A stretch of DNA of 64,000 bases, from contig JARFNK010000008.1 of the NCBI GenBank assembly GCA_029167225.1, forward strand, positions 62,001-126,000, in the 5' to 3' direction. This document shows, piece after piece, positions 1 through 8,855 of the stretch; the stretch's first letter is position 1, and every line of letters starts with the position of its first letter. The DNA is from Sphingobium arseniciresistens (GTDB lineage Bacteria > Pseudomonadota > Alphaproteobacteria > Sphingomonadales > Sphingomonadaceae). A program made the translations under genes and the position numbers. The notes under the pieces were generated by a model, which ran no database searches, was not told where the DNA came from, and saw only the letters and a program-made list of their open reading frames with translations.

Positions 1-18
1 GCCTTCAACAGGCCATTT

Positions 19-111
19 ATCGTTTCGGAAGAGTAAAGAGCGGCAGATGAACAGGGTCCGCAGTGGATCGTTTCACCACTGTTTCAAAACCGGTTAATAG
101 CTTATCGTTTC
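19..111. promoter_or_regulatory. Gene-free leader with three ATCGTTTC copies
   Basis: The 217 bases before the first gene hold no supportable gene. The octamer ATCGTTTC occurs at 19-26, 67-74 and 104-111, the first and last inside TTATCGTTTC. Three direct copies in under 100 bases upstream of a secretion operon could be binding sites for a regulator, but no known site was recognised. The first 36 bases read as an open frame ending in TAA at 34-36 and could be the tail of an upstream gene; this cannot be decided from so little sequence. Confidence 0.25.
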
Positions 112-217
112 TGCAATGTTAATCATTCCTGCTTAATCAACGTCCCTGGGTCGGTGCGGGTCGCTACGCCACCTATTCAAAAAACAGAAACTCGGGGCCT
201 TTCTGCAAGGAAGTATC

Positions 218-2005
218 ATGGTGGCTATGAAACACGGCTTACCTCAGCCGGAGGAACTTCGCGGCTTCATTCGGCGCTATCGCAGCGCTTTCGTGACGGT
301 CGTCGTGCTCAGCGCGATCCTGAACGTGCTGGTGCTTGGCGGTTCGCTCTACATGATGATGGTCTATGACTCGGTGCTGCCAAGTCACAGCATTCCGACG
401 CTTGCCGGCCTCTTCCTCATGCTGGTCATGGTGTACGGTTTCCAAGGCGTGTTCGACAACATGCGCACCCGCATCCTGGGCGATGTCGCCAATGCCTTCG
501 ATCGCGCCCTGTCGCGCCGGGTACAGCGGGCGATCGCCGACGGATCCCTGCATGGCGCCCGCGGCGCCGGCGACGGCCTCGCGCCGATGCGTGACCTCGA
601 AAGCGTCCGCAGCTTCCTCTCGGGCTCAGGCCCCTCGACCCTGATCGACCTGCCCTGGATGATCTTCTTCATCGGCGTGCTGTCGCTGCTGCACATCTGG
701 CTGGGCGTGACCGCGCTGGCCGGGGCGGTGGTGCTGGTCGGCTTGACGATCGCGACGGACCGCGCCAGCAAGGAACCGATGGGCCGCGTGGCCGCGCTGT
801 CCGCCTATCGCAATGCGCAGGCCGAATCGAACCTGCGCCATGTCGAGATGCTGACGGCGCTCGGCATGCGCGGCCGCATGGACGATCGGCTGCAGGAAAT
901 GAACAGCTACCATCTCGCCTCGCATTCGCGGATGGCGCAGGTGACGGGCATGTTCGGCGGCTTCTCCAAGATCGGTCGCATGTTGCTGCAATCGGCGATC
1001 CTCACCGTGGGCGCGCTGCTCGTGATCGACGGCAAGGCATCGGGCGGCGTCATCTTCGCCTCCTCCATCCTGTCGGCACGGGCGCTGGCGCCGGTGGACC
1101 AGGCAATCGCCAACTGGCGCGCCTTTGCCGCCGCGCGCATCGGCTGGACCCGGCTTTCGACGCTGCTGGCCACCGTGCCGGCCCATGTGCCGCCCAAGGT
1201 TCGCCTGCCCAAGCCGGAGGCCGAGCTTGCCGTGCAGCAGATCCTGCTTGCCGCACCCGGTTCGCAGTCGCTCATCCTGCAGAGCATCGACTTCAAGCTG
1301 GAAGCGGGTGATGGCGTTGCCATCATCGGCCCCAGTGGCTGCGGCAAATCATCGCTGGCGCGGGCGATGGTCGGCGTTTGGCGGCCGCTGCGTGGCAGCG
1401 TGCGGCTGGACGGCGCCTCGCTGACCCAGTGGGACGGCGATGCGCTTGGGCAGGCGATCGGCTATCAGCCGCAGCTGCCCAGCCTGCTGGACGGCACCAT
1501 CGCCCAGAATATCGCGCGTTTCGAACCCGATGCACCGTCCGAGGTCGTCATCGCGGCGGCCAAGGCGGCCGGCGTGCATGACTTGGTCGTCGCCATGCCG
1601 CAGGGCTATGAAACCCCGGTCGGCCTGGATGGCGCCAACCTGTCGGTGGGCCAGCAGCAGCGCATCGCGCTCGCCCGTGCGCTGTTCCGCGATCCCTTCC
1701 TGGTGGTACTGGACGAACCCAATGCCAATCTGGACGCGGAAGGCGATACGGCGCTGGAGGCCGCGATTGCAGCCGTGCGCGCCCGTGGCGGCATCGTCGC
1801 GGTCATCTCGCACCGTCCCTCGGCACTGGCGCATGTCAACAAGGTGCTGTTCCTGCGCAACGGCATCATGGAGACCTTTGGCCTGCGTGACGAAGTGCTG
1901 CAGCAGATCACCGGTCGTACCCGGCCCAACAGCTTCCCGCAGCCGCGATCGACATGGCAGCAGCCTGCCGGTCCTTCCGCCAATGCGCCGGAGAATAATT
2001 CATGA
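218..2005 (+). CDS. Type I secretion system permease/ATPase
   Basis: Inner-membrane ABC exporter of the PrtD/HlyB type, which uses ATP to push an unfolded substrate through a HlyD adaptor and a TolC-like pore. The 595 residues match the family length without an N-terminal peptidase domain. Hydrophobic segments fill about residues 25-320, with an early membrane helix (VVVLSAILNVLVLGGSLYM). The nucleotide-binding domain follows, with Walker A GPSGCGKSS near residue 371, signature LSVGQQQRIALARAL near 485, and Walker B FLVVLDEPNANLD. The start at 218 has an AAGG ribosome site 7 bases upstream. The stop overlaps the next start (ATGA), so the two genes are coupled. No TolC homologue or RTX-type substrate lies in the window, so the cargo is unknown; it may be encoded upstream. 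Confidence 0.9.
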   Translation: MVAMKHGLPQPEELRGFIRRYRSAFVTVVVLSAILNVLVLGGSLYMMMVYDSVLPSHSIPTLAGLFLMLVMVYGFQGVFDNMRTRILGDVANAFDRALSRRVQRAIADGSLHGARGAGDGLAPMRDLESVRSFLSGSGPSTLIDLPWMIFFIGVLSLLHIWLGVTALAGAVVLVGLTIATDRASKEPMGRVAALSAYRNAQAESNLRHVEMLTALGMRGRMDDRLQEMNSYHLASHSRMAQVTGMFGGFSKIGRMLLQSAILTVGALLVIDGKASGGVIFASSILSARALAPVDQAIANWRAFAAARIGWTRLSTLLATVPAHVPPKVRLPKPEAELAVQQILLAAPGSQSLILQSIDFKLEAGDGVAIIGPSGCGKSSLARAMVGVWRPLRGSVRLDGASLTQWDGDALGQAIGYQPQLPSLLDGTIAQNIARFEPDAPSEVVIAAAKAAGVHDLVVAMPQGYETPVGLDGANLSVGQQQRIALARALFRDPFLVVLDEPNANLDAEGDTALEAAIAAVRARGGIVAVISHRPSALAHVNKVLFLRNGIMETFGLRDEVLQQITGRTRPNSFPQPRSTWQQPAGPSANAPENNS

Positions 2006-3345
2006 GCTCTGCCCTGCCCATGGCGCTGCAACCGCATATCGAAGCGGGCGCCTTCCTTGATCCCGATGGCGGCATCGCGGCCAAGCGCCGGTTGACGTTG
2101 ATCCTGTCGCTTGCCCTGTTCGCCGGTGTATCGCTGGCGGCGACGGTGGTGCCGATCGGCAGCGCGGTGGTCGGCTCCGGCCAGTTGGGCGTCGAATCGC
2201 GGGTGAAGCGCGTTGCGCATCCGCTGGGCGGCACGATCGCGCAAATCCTGGTCTCCAATGGCCAGCATGTCCGCAAGGGCCAGTTGCTGATCCGGCTGGA
2301 CGACAAGGTCAGCGGTACCGATGCGACGCTTTCCTCGCTTTCCGTCGACCAGTTGCTGGCGCGCAGGGCCCGGCTTGAGGCCGAACAGATGGGGCTGGGC
2401 AGCATCAGCTTCCCGGCATCGCTGACGAGCCGCAAGGATCCCGCCGCGACCAAGGTGATGGCCGACGAACAGCGCATGTTCGCCATGCGGCGGCAGGAGC
2501 AGGCCGGCATGATCGCGCAGCTCAATGCGCGGATCAGCCAATATGGCCAGCAGATCACCGGCTATGGCGCGCAGATCGAGTCGCTGCGCCAGCAGAGCAC
2601 GCTGATCGCGCCGGAGCGGGAGGGCGTACGTCAGCTCTATGAAAAGAAGCTGGTGACGATCAATCGCCTGAACCAGCTGGAGCGGACGGCGGCGGACCTG
2701 ACCGGCAATATCGGCGCCCTGCGCGCGCAGCAGGCGCAGGCACAGGCGCATATCTCCGAAACGCGCGAGCAGATCATCCAGATGGGCCAGACCCGTCGGA
2801 CCGAGGCCGGCACCGAGCTGGCCTCGGTCAACGAGCAGCTCAACCAGCAACAGGTGCGCAGCGTGTCCGCCATGGATGCGCAGCATCGCACGATGATCCG
2901 CGCGCCCTATGACGGGGTGGTCGAGAAGATGGCGTTCGTGTCGGTCGGCGACGTGATCCGTCCGGCGGAGGCGATCATGGAGATCGTGCCGGACAAGGAC
3001 CGGCTGATCGTGGAAGGCGCGATCGGGCCGGGCGATGTCGATCAGGTCCATGCCGATCAGTCCGCACGCATCCGCTTGTCGGCGCTGGGCGCAACGGTGA
3101 CGCCGGAAATCACCGGCAAGGTCGTCTATATCGCCGCCGAGCGCGTGACCGAACCGGAGACCCAGCGCAGCTATTTCCCGGTGCGGATCGCCATCGACCC
3201 GTCGCAGCTTTCGAAGAAGGATGCCGCAACGCTGAAATCGGGTATGCCGGCGGAGATTTTCATCGAAACCGGATCGCGGACGATGATCTCCTACATCACC
3301 AAGCCGTTGCAGGATCAGTTCGCGCGGGCCTTCCGCGACAACTGA
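2002..3345 (+). CDS. HlyD family type I secretion membrane fusion protein
   Basis: Periplasmic adaptor that links the ABC exporter encoded just upstream to an outer-membrane channel. The 447 residues have the usual order: a short cytoplasmic N-terminus, one membrane helix at about residues 30-50 (LTLILSLALFAGVSLAATVV), a first lipoyl-like strand region (HPLGGTIAQILVSNGQHVRKG), long alpha-helical hairpin stretches at about 110-290 rich in Q, E and R, the second lipoyl half (IRAPYDGVVEKMAFVSVGD), and a beta-barrel region with IVPDKDRLIVEGAI. It overlaps the ABC gene by four bases, as expected for subunits of one machine. It ends next to a convergent hairpin. Family assignment is firm; the substrate is not known. 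Confidence 0.9.
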   Translation: MSSALPMALQPHIEAGAFLDPDGGIAAKRRLTLILSLALFAGVSLAATVVPIGSAVVGSGQLGVESRVKRVAHPLGGTIAQILVSNGQHVRKGQLLIRLDDKVSGTDATLSSLSVDQLLARRARLEAEQMGLGSISFPASLTSRKDPAATKVMADEQRMFAMRRQEQAGMIAQLNARISQYGQQITGYGAQIESLRQQSTLIAPEREGVRQLYEKKLVTINRLNQLERTAADLTGNIGALRAQQAQAQAHISETREQIIQMGQTRRTEAGTELASVNEQLNQQQVRSVSAMDAQHRTMIRAPYDGVVEKMAFVSVGDVIRPAEAIMEIVPDKDRLIVEGAIGPGDVDQVHADQSARIRLSALGATVTPEITGKVVYIAAERVTEPETQRSYFPVRIAIDPSQLSKKDAATLKSGMPAEIFIETGSRTMISYITKPLQDQFARAFRDN

Positions 3346-3352
3346 GCATATT

Positions 3353-3384
3353 CGCCCTCCGCCTTCATGATGAAGGGGAGGGCG
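3353..3384. terminator. Bidirectional hairpin between convergent genes
   Basis: The arms CGCCCTCC (3353-3360) and GGAGGGCG (3377-3384) pair perfectly and enclose a second pairing, CCTTCAT (3362-3368) with ATGAAGG (3370-3376), giving about 15 base pairs with one bulged G and a tiny loop. It lies 7 bases after the adaptor stop and 9 bases before the stop of the convergent epimerase gene, so it can serve both strands. There is no T-run, so it may act as a 3' end stabiliser or a rho-assisted terminator. Confidence 0.55.
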
Positions 3385-3393
3385 GGAGTGCCC

Positions 3394-4377
3394 TCAGCCC
3401 CAGAAGCCCAGCGAAGGCGGCGTCAGCACGCCGTCCACGCCCTGCACGCCGTCCGCACGGTCCGCCGACAGCCAGAGCGGGCCATCCAGATCGACGAAGG
3501 CGCAACGCTGCGTGACGATGAGCGCCGGCGCGATCGAAAGCGATGAACAGATCATGCAGCCGGTCATGAGCGTCAGGCCATGGGCCTGCGCCGCATCGGC
3601 CAGCGCCAGCGCGGCGGTGAGACCGCCGGTCTTGTCCAGCTTGATGTTGATGACCTGATAGCGGTCGGCCAGCGCCGCGACGTCGCCCGCGACATGGGCG
3701 GATTCGTCGGCGGCGATCGGCACCAGTGGCGTGTAGCCGCGCAACCCATCGTCCTCGTCCGCCGGCAGCGGCTGTTCCAGCAGGTCGATTCGCAGATCCG
3801 CGAGCAGAGGCTGCAGGTCATCGACCTCGGCCATGGTCCAGCTCTCATTGGGGTCCACGATCATCCGGGGCGCGGGTGCGGCCGAGCGCACGGCCTGGAG
3901 CTGCGCTGCGGGGTCGGTGCGATCGACCTTCACCTTGATGAGCGGCGCATGGGCGAGGGCGGCGGCGGCGTGGGCCATGGCTTCGGGCGTGTCGAGCCCG
4001 ACCGTCATCGCCGTCGGGGTCGGGGCGAGCGGCGGCAGGCCGAGCAAGTCGGTGACGGACCGCCTGGCGATCTTGGCTTCCAGATCCCACAGCGCGCAGT
4101 CGACCGCATTGCGCGCCGCGCCCGGCGCCATCAGGGTCAGCAGGTCAGCACGCGAGGCTCCGGCCTCCAGCGCCGCCCGCACTGCCTCCACCTCTGCGAT
4201 CGCGCCGGGCACCGTTTCGCCATAGCGGGGGTAGGGCACGCCCTCGCCGCGCCCGACATGGCCGTCCTGCGCGATGGCGACGGTCACGACCTCCGCCAGC
4301 GTCTTCACCCCGCGCGAGATGCGGAACGGCGTGGCGAGAGGGAAATCCTCGCCGAAAACCGAGAGGCTGCGGGTCAT
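3394..4377 (-). CDS. Dipeptide epimerase (enolase superfamily, YcjG-like)
   Basis: Muconate-lactonizing-type enolase-superfamily enzyme, most like L-Ala-D/L-Glu epimerases that recycle murein peptides. The 327 residues show the catalytic KVKVD (Lys-x-Lys) near residue 147, the metal ligands in DPNESW, EQPLP and ADES, and the second catalytic lysine in INIKLDKTGG. The TGCMICSSLSIAPAL stretch near the C-terminus fits the dipeptide-epimerase subgroup, where a late Asp-x-Asp or related motif holds the substrate amine; here FVDLDGPLWL follows. It starts at ATG 4377, 73 bases downstream of a transporter gene on the same strand, which may import the substrate. Exact substrate specificity is inference. 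Confidence 0.8.
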   Translation of the reverse strand: MTRSLSVFGEDFPLATPFRISRGVKTLAEVVTVAIAQDGHVGRGEGVPYPRYGETVPGAIAEVEAVRAALEAGASRADLLTLMAPGAARNAVDCALWDLEAKIARRSVTDLLGLPPLAPTPTAMTVGLDTPEAMAHAAAALAHAPLIKVKVDRTDPAAQLQAVRSAAPAPRMIVDPNESWTMAEVDDLQPLLADLRIDLLEQPLPADEDDGLRGYTPLVPIAADESAHVAGDVAALADRYQVINIKLDKTGGLTAALALADAAQAHGLTLMTGCMICSSLSIAPALIVTQRCAFVDLDGPLWLSADRADGVQGVDGVLTPPSLGFWG

Positions 4378-4450
4378 GCGGGCAGGCGGCCGTAGAATGG
4401 ATGGGCGAGCCGATGGGCGCCTAAACCAAGCAGGGGATCACTGGAGATCA

Positions 4451-5764
4451 TCACAGCGCCTCGGGCACCAGTACCGGAACCTGCTCGCGCCGGCACAGCG
4501 CGATCAGGCTGATGCCCGCCGCGATCGACATGTAGAGCCCGACCAGCCCGATGCCGCGCCATGCCACCAGCTGCTGCGCGACGATGGGTGCCATGGCGCC
4601 GCCGATGATGCCGCCGAGATTGAAGGCGAAGGACGATCCGGTATAGCGCAGCTGCGTCGGGAACAGCGCCGGCAGGAACGCGCCCAGCGGGCCATAGACG
4701 AAGCCCATGATGACGAGCGCGACACTGAGGATCGCGAAGATCGCGAGCAGCGACCCGCTGCCCATCGCCATGCCGAAGACGGCGCCCATCGGGATGGTCA
4801 ACAGGCAGCCGGCAATCAGCACCAGCCGCGGGCTCGTCTTGTCCGCCCACCAGCCGGCCAGGATGATGCCCAGCGCCATGAACAGGATCGCGCCGAGCTG
4901 TACGCTGAGGAATGTCTCGCGCGGGATCTTCAGCGTCTGCGTGCCATAGCCGAGCGCGAAGGCCGTGGTGATGTAGAAGATCGCGAAGCAGGCGACGACC
5001 GCGAAGGTGCCGGCGATGGCGGCGGGCAGGTGATTGCGCAGCAGGTCGGCCATCGGCAGTTTCGGCGGCGGCGCGTCTTCCATCGCGGCGGAAAATTCGG
5101 GCGTTTCTGTCAGCTTCAGGCGGATCCACAGGCCCAGGATGACGAGGATAGAACTGGCGATGAAGGGCAGGCGCCAGCCCCAGCCCATGAACTGCTCCTC
5201 GGTCAGGAAGCCGCCCAGCAACAGGAACATGCCGTTGGCGGCGATGAACCCGACCGGCGCGCCGAGCTGCGGGAACATGCCGAAGCGGGCGCGCCAGCCC
5301 GGCGGGGCGTTTTCCACCGCGAGCAGCGCCGCGCCGCTCCATTCGCCGCCCAGTCCGAAGCCTTGGCCGAAGCGCAGCAGGCACAGGATCGCCGGCGCCC
5401 ACCAGCCGATGGTGCCATAGGCGGGCAGGAAACCGATGGCGACGGTCGATCCGCCCATCATCATCAGCGACACCACCAGCGTCGACTTGCGGCCGATGCG
5501 GTCGCCATAATGGCCAAAGACCATCGCGCCCAGCGGCCGCCCCAGAAAGGCCAGCGCCAGGCTGGCATAGGACGCGAGCAGCTGGCCCGAGGGCGGGATG
5601 GGGGAGAAGAACAGCGGGCCGAAGATCAGGCTGGCGGCGGTCGCATAGATGTAGAAATCATAGAACTCGACCGCCGTGCCGATCAGGCTGGCAGCGAGCA
5701 CCCGCTTGTGCCGCTGCATTTCGCCCAGCCCGTGGCCGCTGCCCTGTATCCCGTGCCCGCTCAT
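4451..5764 (-). CDS. MFS transporter, metabolite:H+ symporter type
   Basis: Inner-membrane major facilitator of the MHS group (ProP/ShiA-like), which brings in organic acids or zwitterions with protons. The 437 residues contain the family opening ASLIGTAVEFYDFYIYATAA, the loop 2-3 signature GHYGDRIGRKSTL, and FGQGFGLGGEWSGAALL in helix 4, with about 12 hydrophobic segments. The start codon overlaps the stop of the methyltransferase gene upstream (ATGA at 5761-5764), so the two are co-transcribed. The next gene encodes a dipeptide epimerase, so a peptide-derived or related metabolite is a possible substrate, but the sequence does not decide this. Confidence 0.85.
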   Translation of the reverse strand: MSGHGIQGSGHGLGEMQRHKRVLAASLIGTAVEFYDFYIYATAASLIFGPLFFSPIPPSGQLLASYASLALAFLGRPLGAMVFGHYGDRIGRKSTLVVSLMMMGGSTVAIGFLPAYGTIGWWAPAILCLLRFGQGFGLGGEWSGAALLAVENAPPGWRARFGMFPQLGAPVGFIAANGMFLLLGGFLTEEQFMGWGWRLPFIASSILVILGLWIRLKLTETPEFSAAMEDAPPPKLPMADLLRNHLPAAIAGTFAVVACFAIFYITTAFALGYGTQTLKIPRETFLSVQLGAILFMALGIILAGWWADKTSPRLVLIAGCLLTIPMGAVFGMAMGSGSLLAIFAILSVALVIMGFVYGPLGAFLPALFPTQLRYTGSSFAFNLGGIIGGAMAPIVAQQLVAWRGIGLVGLYMSIAAGISLIALCRREQVPVLVPEAL

Positions 5765-6570
5765 GCCTTTTGCCCCCCGGCGCGTTTCTGGTTCAGCAGC
5801 TCATAGGCCATGACGGCGGTGGCGACGGCGGCGTTCAGGCTGTCCGCCCGGCCCATCATCGGCATCTTCACCAGCAGGTCGCACTGCGTTTCATAATCGC
5901 GTGGCAGGCCCTGCGCCTCGTTGCCGACCAGCAGGAAGGCGGGGCTTTCATAGCGCGGCGCCTGATAATCGGTGTCGGTATGCAGGCTGGTGCCGATCAG
6001 TTGGCCGGGGCCGCTGCGCAGCCATGGGATGAATTCGTCCCAGCGCGTCGTTGTGATGCTCTGGGTGAAGAGCGCGCCCATGCTGGCGCGCACCGATTCG
6101 ACCGAGAAGGGATCGACGCAGTCGTCGACCAGGATCAGCCCGCCGGCGCCCACCGCGTCGCCAGTGCGCAGGATCGTGCCGAGGTTGCCCGGATCGCGCA
6201 GCGACTGCGCGACGATCCAGATGTCGGCGCTGCCCCGATCCAGCGCGGCAAGCGGGGTCAGGCGGTCGCGATAGACGCCGACGACGGCCTGCGGATTTTC
6301 CTTGCCCGAAATCTTCGACAGGATGTCCGGCGTGGTGATGATGACCTCGCCGCCCGCATCCTCCATCGCTGCGATCAGGTCCAGTGCGAGCGGGTGACCG
6401 GTGCCGGCATGGAACAGCATTTCGGGCAGCACGCCCTCGTCGCGGGCCTCGGTGAGGATGCGCAGGCCTTCGGCCAGGAACAGCCCTTCCTGCTTGCGAT
6501 GCTTCTTTTCGCGGAGCGAGCGGACGCGCTTGACCAGCGGATTGGAAAAACCGGTGATTTCGCGTTGCAA
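5761..6570 (-). CDS. TrmH family RNA 2'-O-methyltransferase
   Basis: SpoU/TrmH-type knotted methyltransferase that puts a methyl group on a ribose of rRNA or tRNA. The N-terminal substrate-binding part (ITGFSNPLVKRVRSLREKKH, residues 5-24) is typical of RlmB/TsnR-like members, followed by FLAEGLRILTEA. The SPOUT motifs are present: SLRDPGNLGTILRTGDAVG, ILVDDCVDPFSVESVRASMG and, near the end, LVGNEAQGLP with DSLNAAVATAVMAYE. The length of 269 is normal. The likely start is a TTG at 6570 with GAGGG upstream; the ATG ten bases further upstream is in another frame. The RNA target cannot be told from sequence. Confidence 0.85.
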   Translation of the reverse strand: MQREITGFSNPLVKRVRSLREKKHRKQEGLFLAEGLRILTEARDEGVLPEMLFHAGTGHPLALDLIAAMEDAGGEVIITTPDILSKISGKENPQAVVGVYRDRLTPLAALDRGSADIWIVAQSLRDPGNLGTILRTGDAVGAGGLILVDDCVDPFSVESVRASMGALFTQSITTTRWDEFIPWLRSGPGQLIGTSLHTDTDYQAPRYESPAFLLVGNEAQGLPRDYETQCDLLVKMPMMGRADSLNAAVATAVMAYELLNQKRAGGQKA

Positions 6571-6780
6571 GACTGTGCATCCCTCGGGGTGATATTGAGA
6601 GGAATCGCTTACGCGGCACAGGCAGGCGGGGCAAGCCGCGTGGTGGGGAAATCCCGTCGCCTCAAAGGGAGGCGGGATCGAGGATGGCTTGGACAGCGGC
6701 CACGCATCAGTGGAAGCTATGCGAGACAGGTCGCAGTAAAGATCGTGGGCAGACGGAGCGAACAGGATCGCAGCCGATCC

Positions 6781-7053
6781 TTATTCCTCGCCGAACTTGT
6801 CCTCGACCAGCGTCACCAGCTTGCCGAGCGATTCCTCGGCTTCCGGGCCGACGGCGGCGATGATGATGCTGTCGCCCATCGCGGCGCCCAGCATCATCAG
6901 GCCCATGATCGACGTGCCGGTGACTTCCGATCCGTCCTTGGCGACGGTGATCTGGGCGGGCAGGCCGCTGGCGAGCGTCACGAACTTGGCGCTGGCGCGG
7001 GCGTGCAGGCCCCGGCGATTGGTAATGAGAACGGCCTTGCGGATTTCCGTCAT
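6781..7053 (-). CDS. ptsH: HPr family phosphocarrier protein
   Basis: Small cytoplasmic phosphocarrier of the phosphotransferase system. The 90 residues include the active-site stretch NRRGLHARASAKF, with the phosphorylated histidine at residue 17, and the regulatory serine region GTSIMGLMML with serine 48, the expected target of HPr kinase. It overlaps the EIIA gene by four bases and is the last gene of an operon that also encodes HPr kinase and RapZ. No sugar permease is present, so the set fits the regulatory PTS of alphaproteobacteria, where HPr passes phosphate from EI-Ntr to EIIA proteins and does not drive sugar uptake. Confidence 0.93.
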   Translation of the reverse strand: MTEIRKAVLITNRRGLHARASAKFVTLASGLPAQITVAKDGSEVTGTSIMGLMMLGAAMGDSIIIAAVGPEAEESLGKLVTLVEDKFGEE

Positions 7054-7454
7054 GAAGCACTGCCCAGGAGTTCGGATGCGACGCTGATATATTTCTGCCC
7101 CGCCTCGCGCGCGGCGGCAACCGCCTTGCGCACGTCCATGGACTTGCGCGCGCTTTCCAGACGGATCAGCATGGGCAGGTTGATGCCGGCGATTACCTCG
7201 ATCTCACCCGCCTTCAGCAGCGAGATGGCGAGGTTGGAGGGCGTGCCGCCGAACAGGTCGGTCAGCAGGATCACGCCCTGGCCGCTATTCACACGGTCCA
7301 CGGCCGCGGCAATATCTGCCCGGCGCAGTTCCATGTCGTCCTCCGGCCCGATGCAGATCGTCTCTATGGCCTGTTGAGGGCCGACGACGTGCTCCATGGC
7401 CGTCACGAATTCTATAGCGAGACGCCCGTGCGTCACCAGTACAAGCCCGATCAT
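7050..7454 (-). CDS. PTS EIIA component, mannose/fructose family
   Basis: Soluble EIIA-Man fold protein of 134 residues. The phosphorylated histidine is His9 in GLVLVTHGRLA. LLTDLFGGTPSN near residue 65 is the second family signature. No IIB, IIC or IID partner is encoded nearby, so it probably has a regulatory role and receives phosphate from the HPr encoded immediately downstream (overlap at 7050-7053). It follows rapZ by 22 bases. In related bacteria this protein helps set the phosphorylation state that controls HPr kinase and envelope or carbon responses; that role here is inferred from gene order. Confidence 0.9.
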   Translation of the reverse strand: MIGLVLVTHGRLAIEFVTAMEHVVGPQQAIETICIGPEDDMELRRADIAAAVDRVNSGQGVILLTDLFGGTPSNLAISLLKAGEIEVIAGINLPMLIRLESARKSMDVRKAVAAAREAGQKYISVASELLGSAS

Positions 7455-7476
7455 CGCGATATGCCGCCCATTTCCA

Positions 7477-8421
7477 TCATTGCGTCGCTTTCGGGCCCCC
7501 TGGGTTGCGCTTCTCCGGCGCTTCTAGCGACGCCGATTCCATGTTGCGGTGCGAGACCGTGGGGGAAAATCCCTCCCGACGCAAGGTGGCCGCGACGCGC
7601 TCGGCGACATGAACCGATCGATGCCGCCCGCCCGTGCACCCAAAAGCCACGGTAACATAGGCTTTCCCTTCGCCATGATAACGCGGAAGCAATGTGAGCA
7701 ACAGCTGTTCGATCTGGCCGACGGCGGTCTCATAGGCCGGATCCTGCGCGACATAGGCGGCCACGTCCGGGTCGAGCCCGGTATGGGGCCGGAGCGCAGG
7801 CTCCCAGTGCGGATTGCGCAGGAAGCGCATGTCGAACACCAGGTCGGCATTGCGGGGCACCCCGCGCGAAAAGCCGAAGGAGAGGATCGTGAGCACCGGA
7901 TCCGAGACGCCTTCAAGGCTGAAGCGGGTACGGATTTCCTGCTGCAGGCTGTTGCTGTTGAAGCTGGTGGTGTCGATCACATGGGTCGACCAGCGCCGCA
8001 GCGGCTCGGTCAGTTCACGCTCGCGGGCGATGCCGTCGCGCGCCGGGCGATCGGCGGCAAGGGGATGCCGCCGCCGGGTCTCCGAATAGCGGCGCTCAAG
8101 CTCGGACCCGGTGCATTCCAGGAACAGCGTCTCGACGTCATGGCCGTGTCTCTCGCGCAGCAGCTTCATCCGCTGCACGATCGCGGCGGCGTCAAAGCCG
8201 CGCGTGCGGGTGTCGATGCCGAGCGCGAGCGGGCGGTCCTCGGCGTCCTGCCCGGCGGGCAGGGGCGTGTCGAGCAGGCGGTCGAGCAGCAGCAGGGGCA
8301 GGTTGTCCACCACTTCCCAGCCCATGTCCTCCAGCGTCTTGAGCGCCGTCGTCTTGCCCGCGCCGGAAAGGCCGGAGACGAGGAGGATTCGCTTGGGTGG
8401 ACGCTGCGACATCATGGTCAT
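7477..8421 (-). CDS. rapZ: RNase adapter protein RapZ
   Basis: P-loop nucleotide-binding protein. In enterobacteria it binds small RNAs and glucosamine-6-phosphate and directs RNase E; in alphaproteobacteria it sits with the regulatory PTS. The 314 residues have Walker A GLSGAGKTT at 17-25, DNLPLLLLDRLL, and the C-terminal signature FGCTGGRHRSVHVAERVA, with FGFSRGVPRNADLVFDMRFL in the middle. It starts at ATG 8421, overlapping the hprK stop. The last about 25 residues (SHRNMESASLEAPEKRNPGG) form a polar tail. Identification is firm; the RNA target in this organism is unknown. Confidence 0.95.
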   Translation of the reverse strand: MTMMSQRPPKRILLVSGLSGAGKTTALKTLEDMGWEVVDNLPLLLLDRLLDTPLPAGQDAEDRPLALGIDTRTRGFDAAAIVQRMKLLRERHGHDVETLFLECTGSELERRYSETRRRHPLAADRPARDGIARERELTEPLRRWSTHVIDTTSFNSNSLQQEIRTRFSLEGVSDPVLTILSFGFSRGVPRNADLVFDMRFLRNPHWEPALRPHTGLDPDVAAYVAQDPAYETAVGQIEQLLLTLLPRYHGEGKAYVTVAFGCTGGRHRSVHVAERVAATLRREGFSPTVSHRNMESASLEAPEKRNPGGPKATQ

Positions 8422-8855
8422 GGTTTGCGCGCGATCACGTCTTTGAGGGCGATCTCGACCTTGATCGGGGAGGAGGGCTCCAGCGCGGGCAGGCGGACGA
8501 CCGGCACCTTCACCCCGGCGATGTCGCGAGTCGCATTGTCCATCGGCATGCGATCCACCCTTTCGACGAGGTCGACGAGCAACGCGACGGGAATATCCGT
8601 CACATGATCCATCTCGACCACGCCGATGCCGCGCACCTCCATCTTGCCTGCGATGGTGGCGGGCGGGGCAGCGCTCAGCTGGCCGTCGACTCGGCGGACA
8701 ACGGTATAATCGTCGCTGACCAGACGGGCGCCGCGATCGATCAGGCGCAACGCAAGATCCGATTTGCCAGCGCCACTGGAGCCGGAGAGCATGACGGCCC
8801 TTCCATCGATCGACACGGTGGAAGCGTGCAGGGTTTCAGACGAAATGGCTGCCAT
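8418..8855 (-). CDS. hprK: HPr kinase/phosphorylase, short alphaproteobacterial form
   Basis: Phosphorylates and dephosphorylates the regulatory serine of HPr. At 145 residues it is only the C-terminal catalytic domain, as usual in alphaproteobacteria; the N-terminal domain of the Gram-positive enzyme is absent. Walker A GSSGAGKS lies at 25-32, followed by LVSDDYTVV and the capping region MEVRGIGVVEM. It opens a minus-strand operon hprK-rapZ-EIIA-HPr, all within four-base overlaps or short gaps. In many relatives the ChvG-ChvI two-component genes lie directly upstream; here the neighbour upstream is the divergent nasT gene, so that link is broken at this locus. Confidence 0.93.
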   Translation of the reverse strand: MAAISSETLHASTVSIDGRAVMLSGSSGAGKSDLALRLIDRGARLVSDDYTVVRRVDGQLSAAPPATIAGKMEVRGIGVVEMDHVTDIPVALLVDLVERVDRMPMDNATRDIAGVKVPVVRLPALEPSSPIKVEIALKDVIARKP

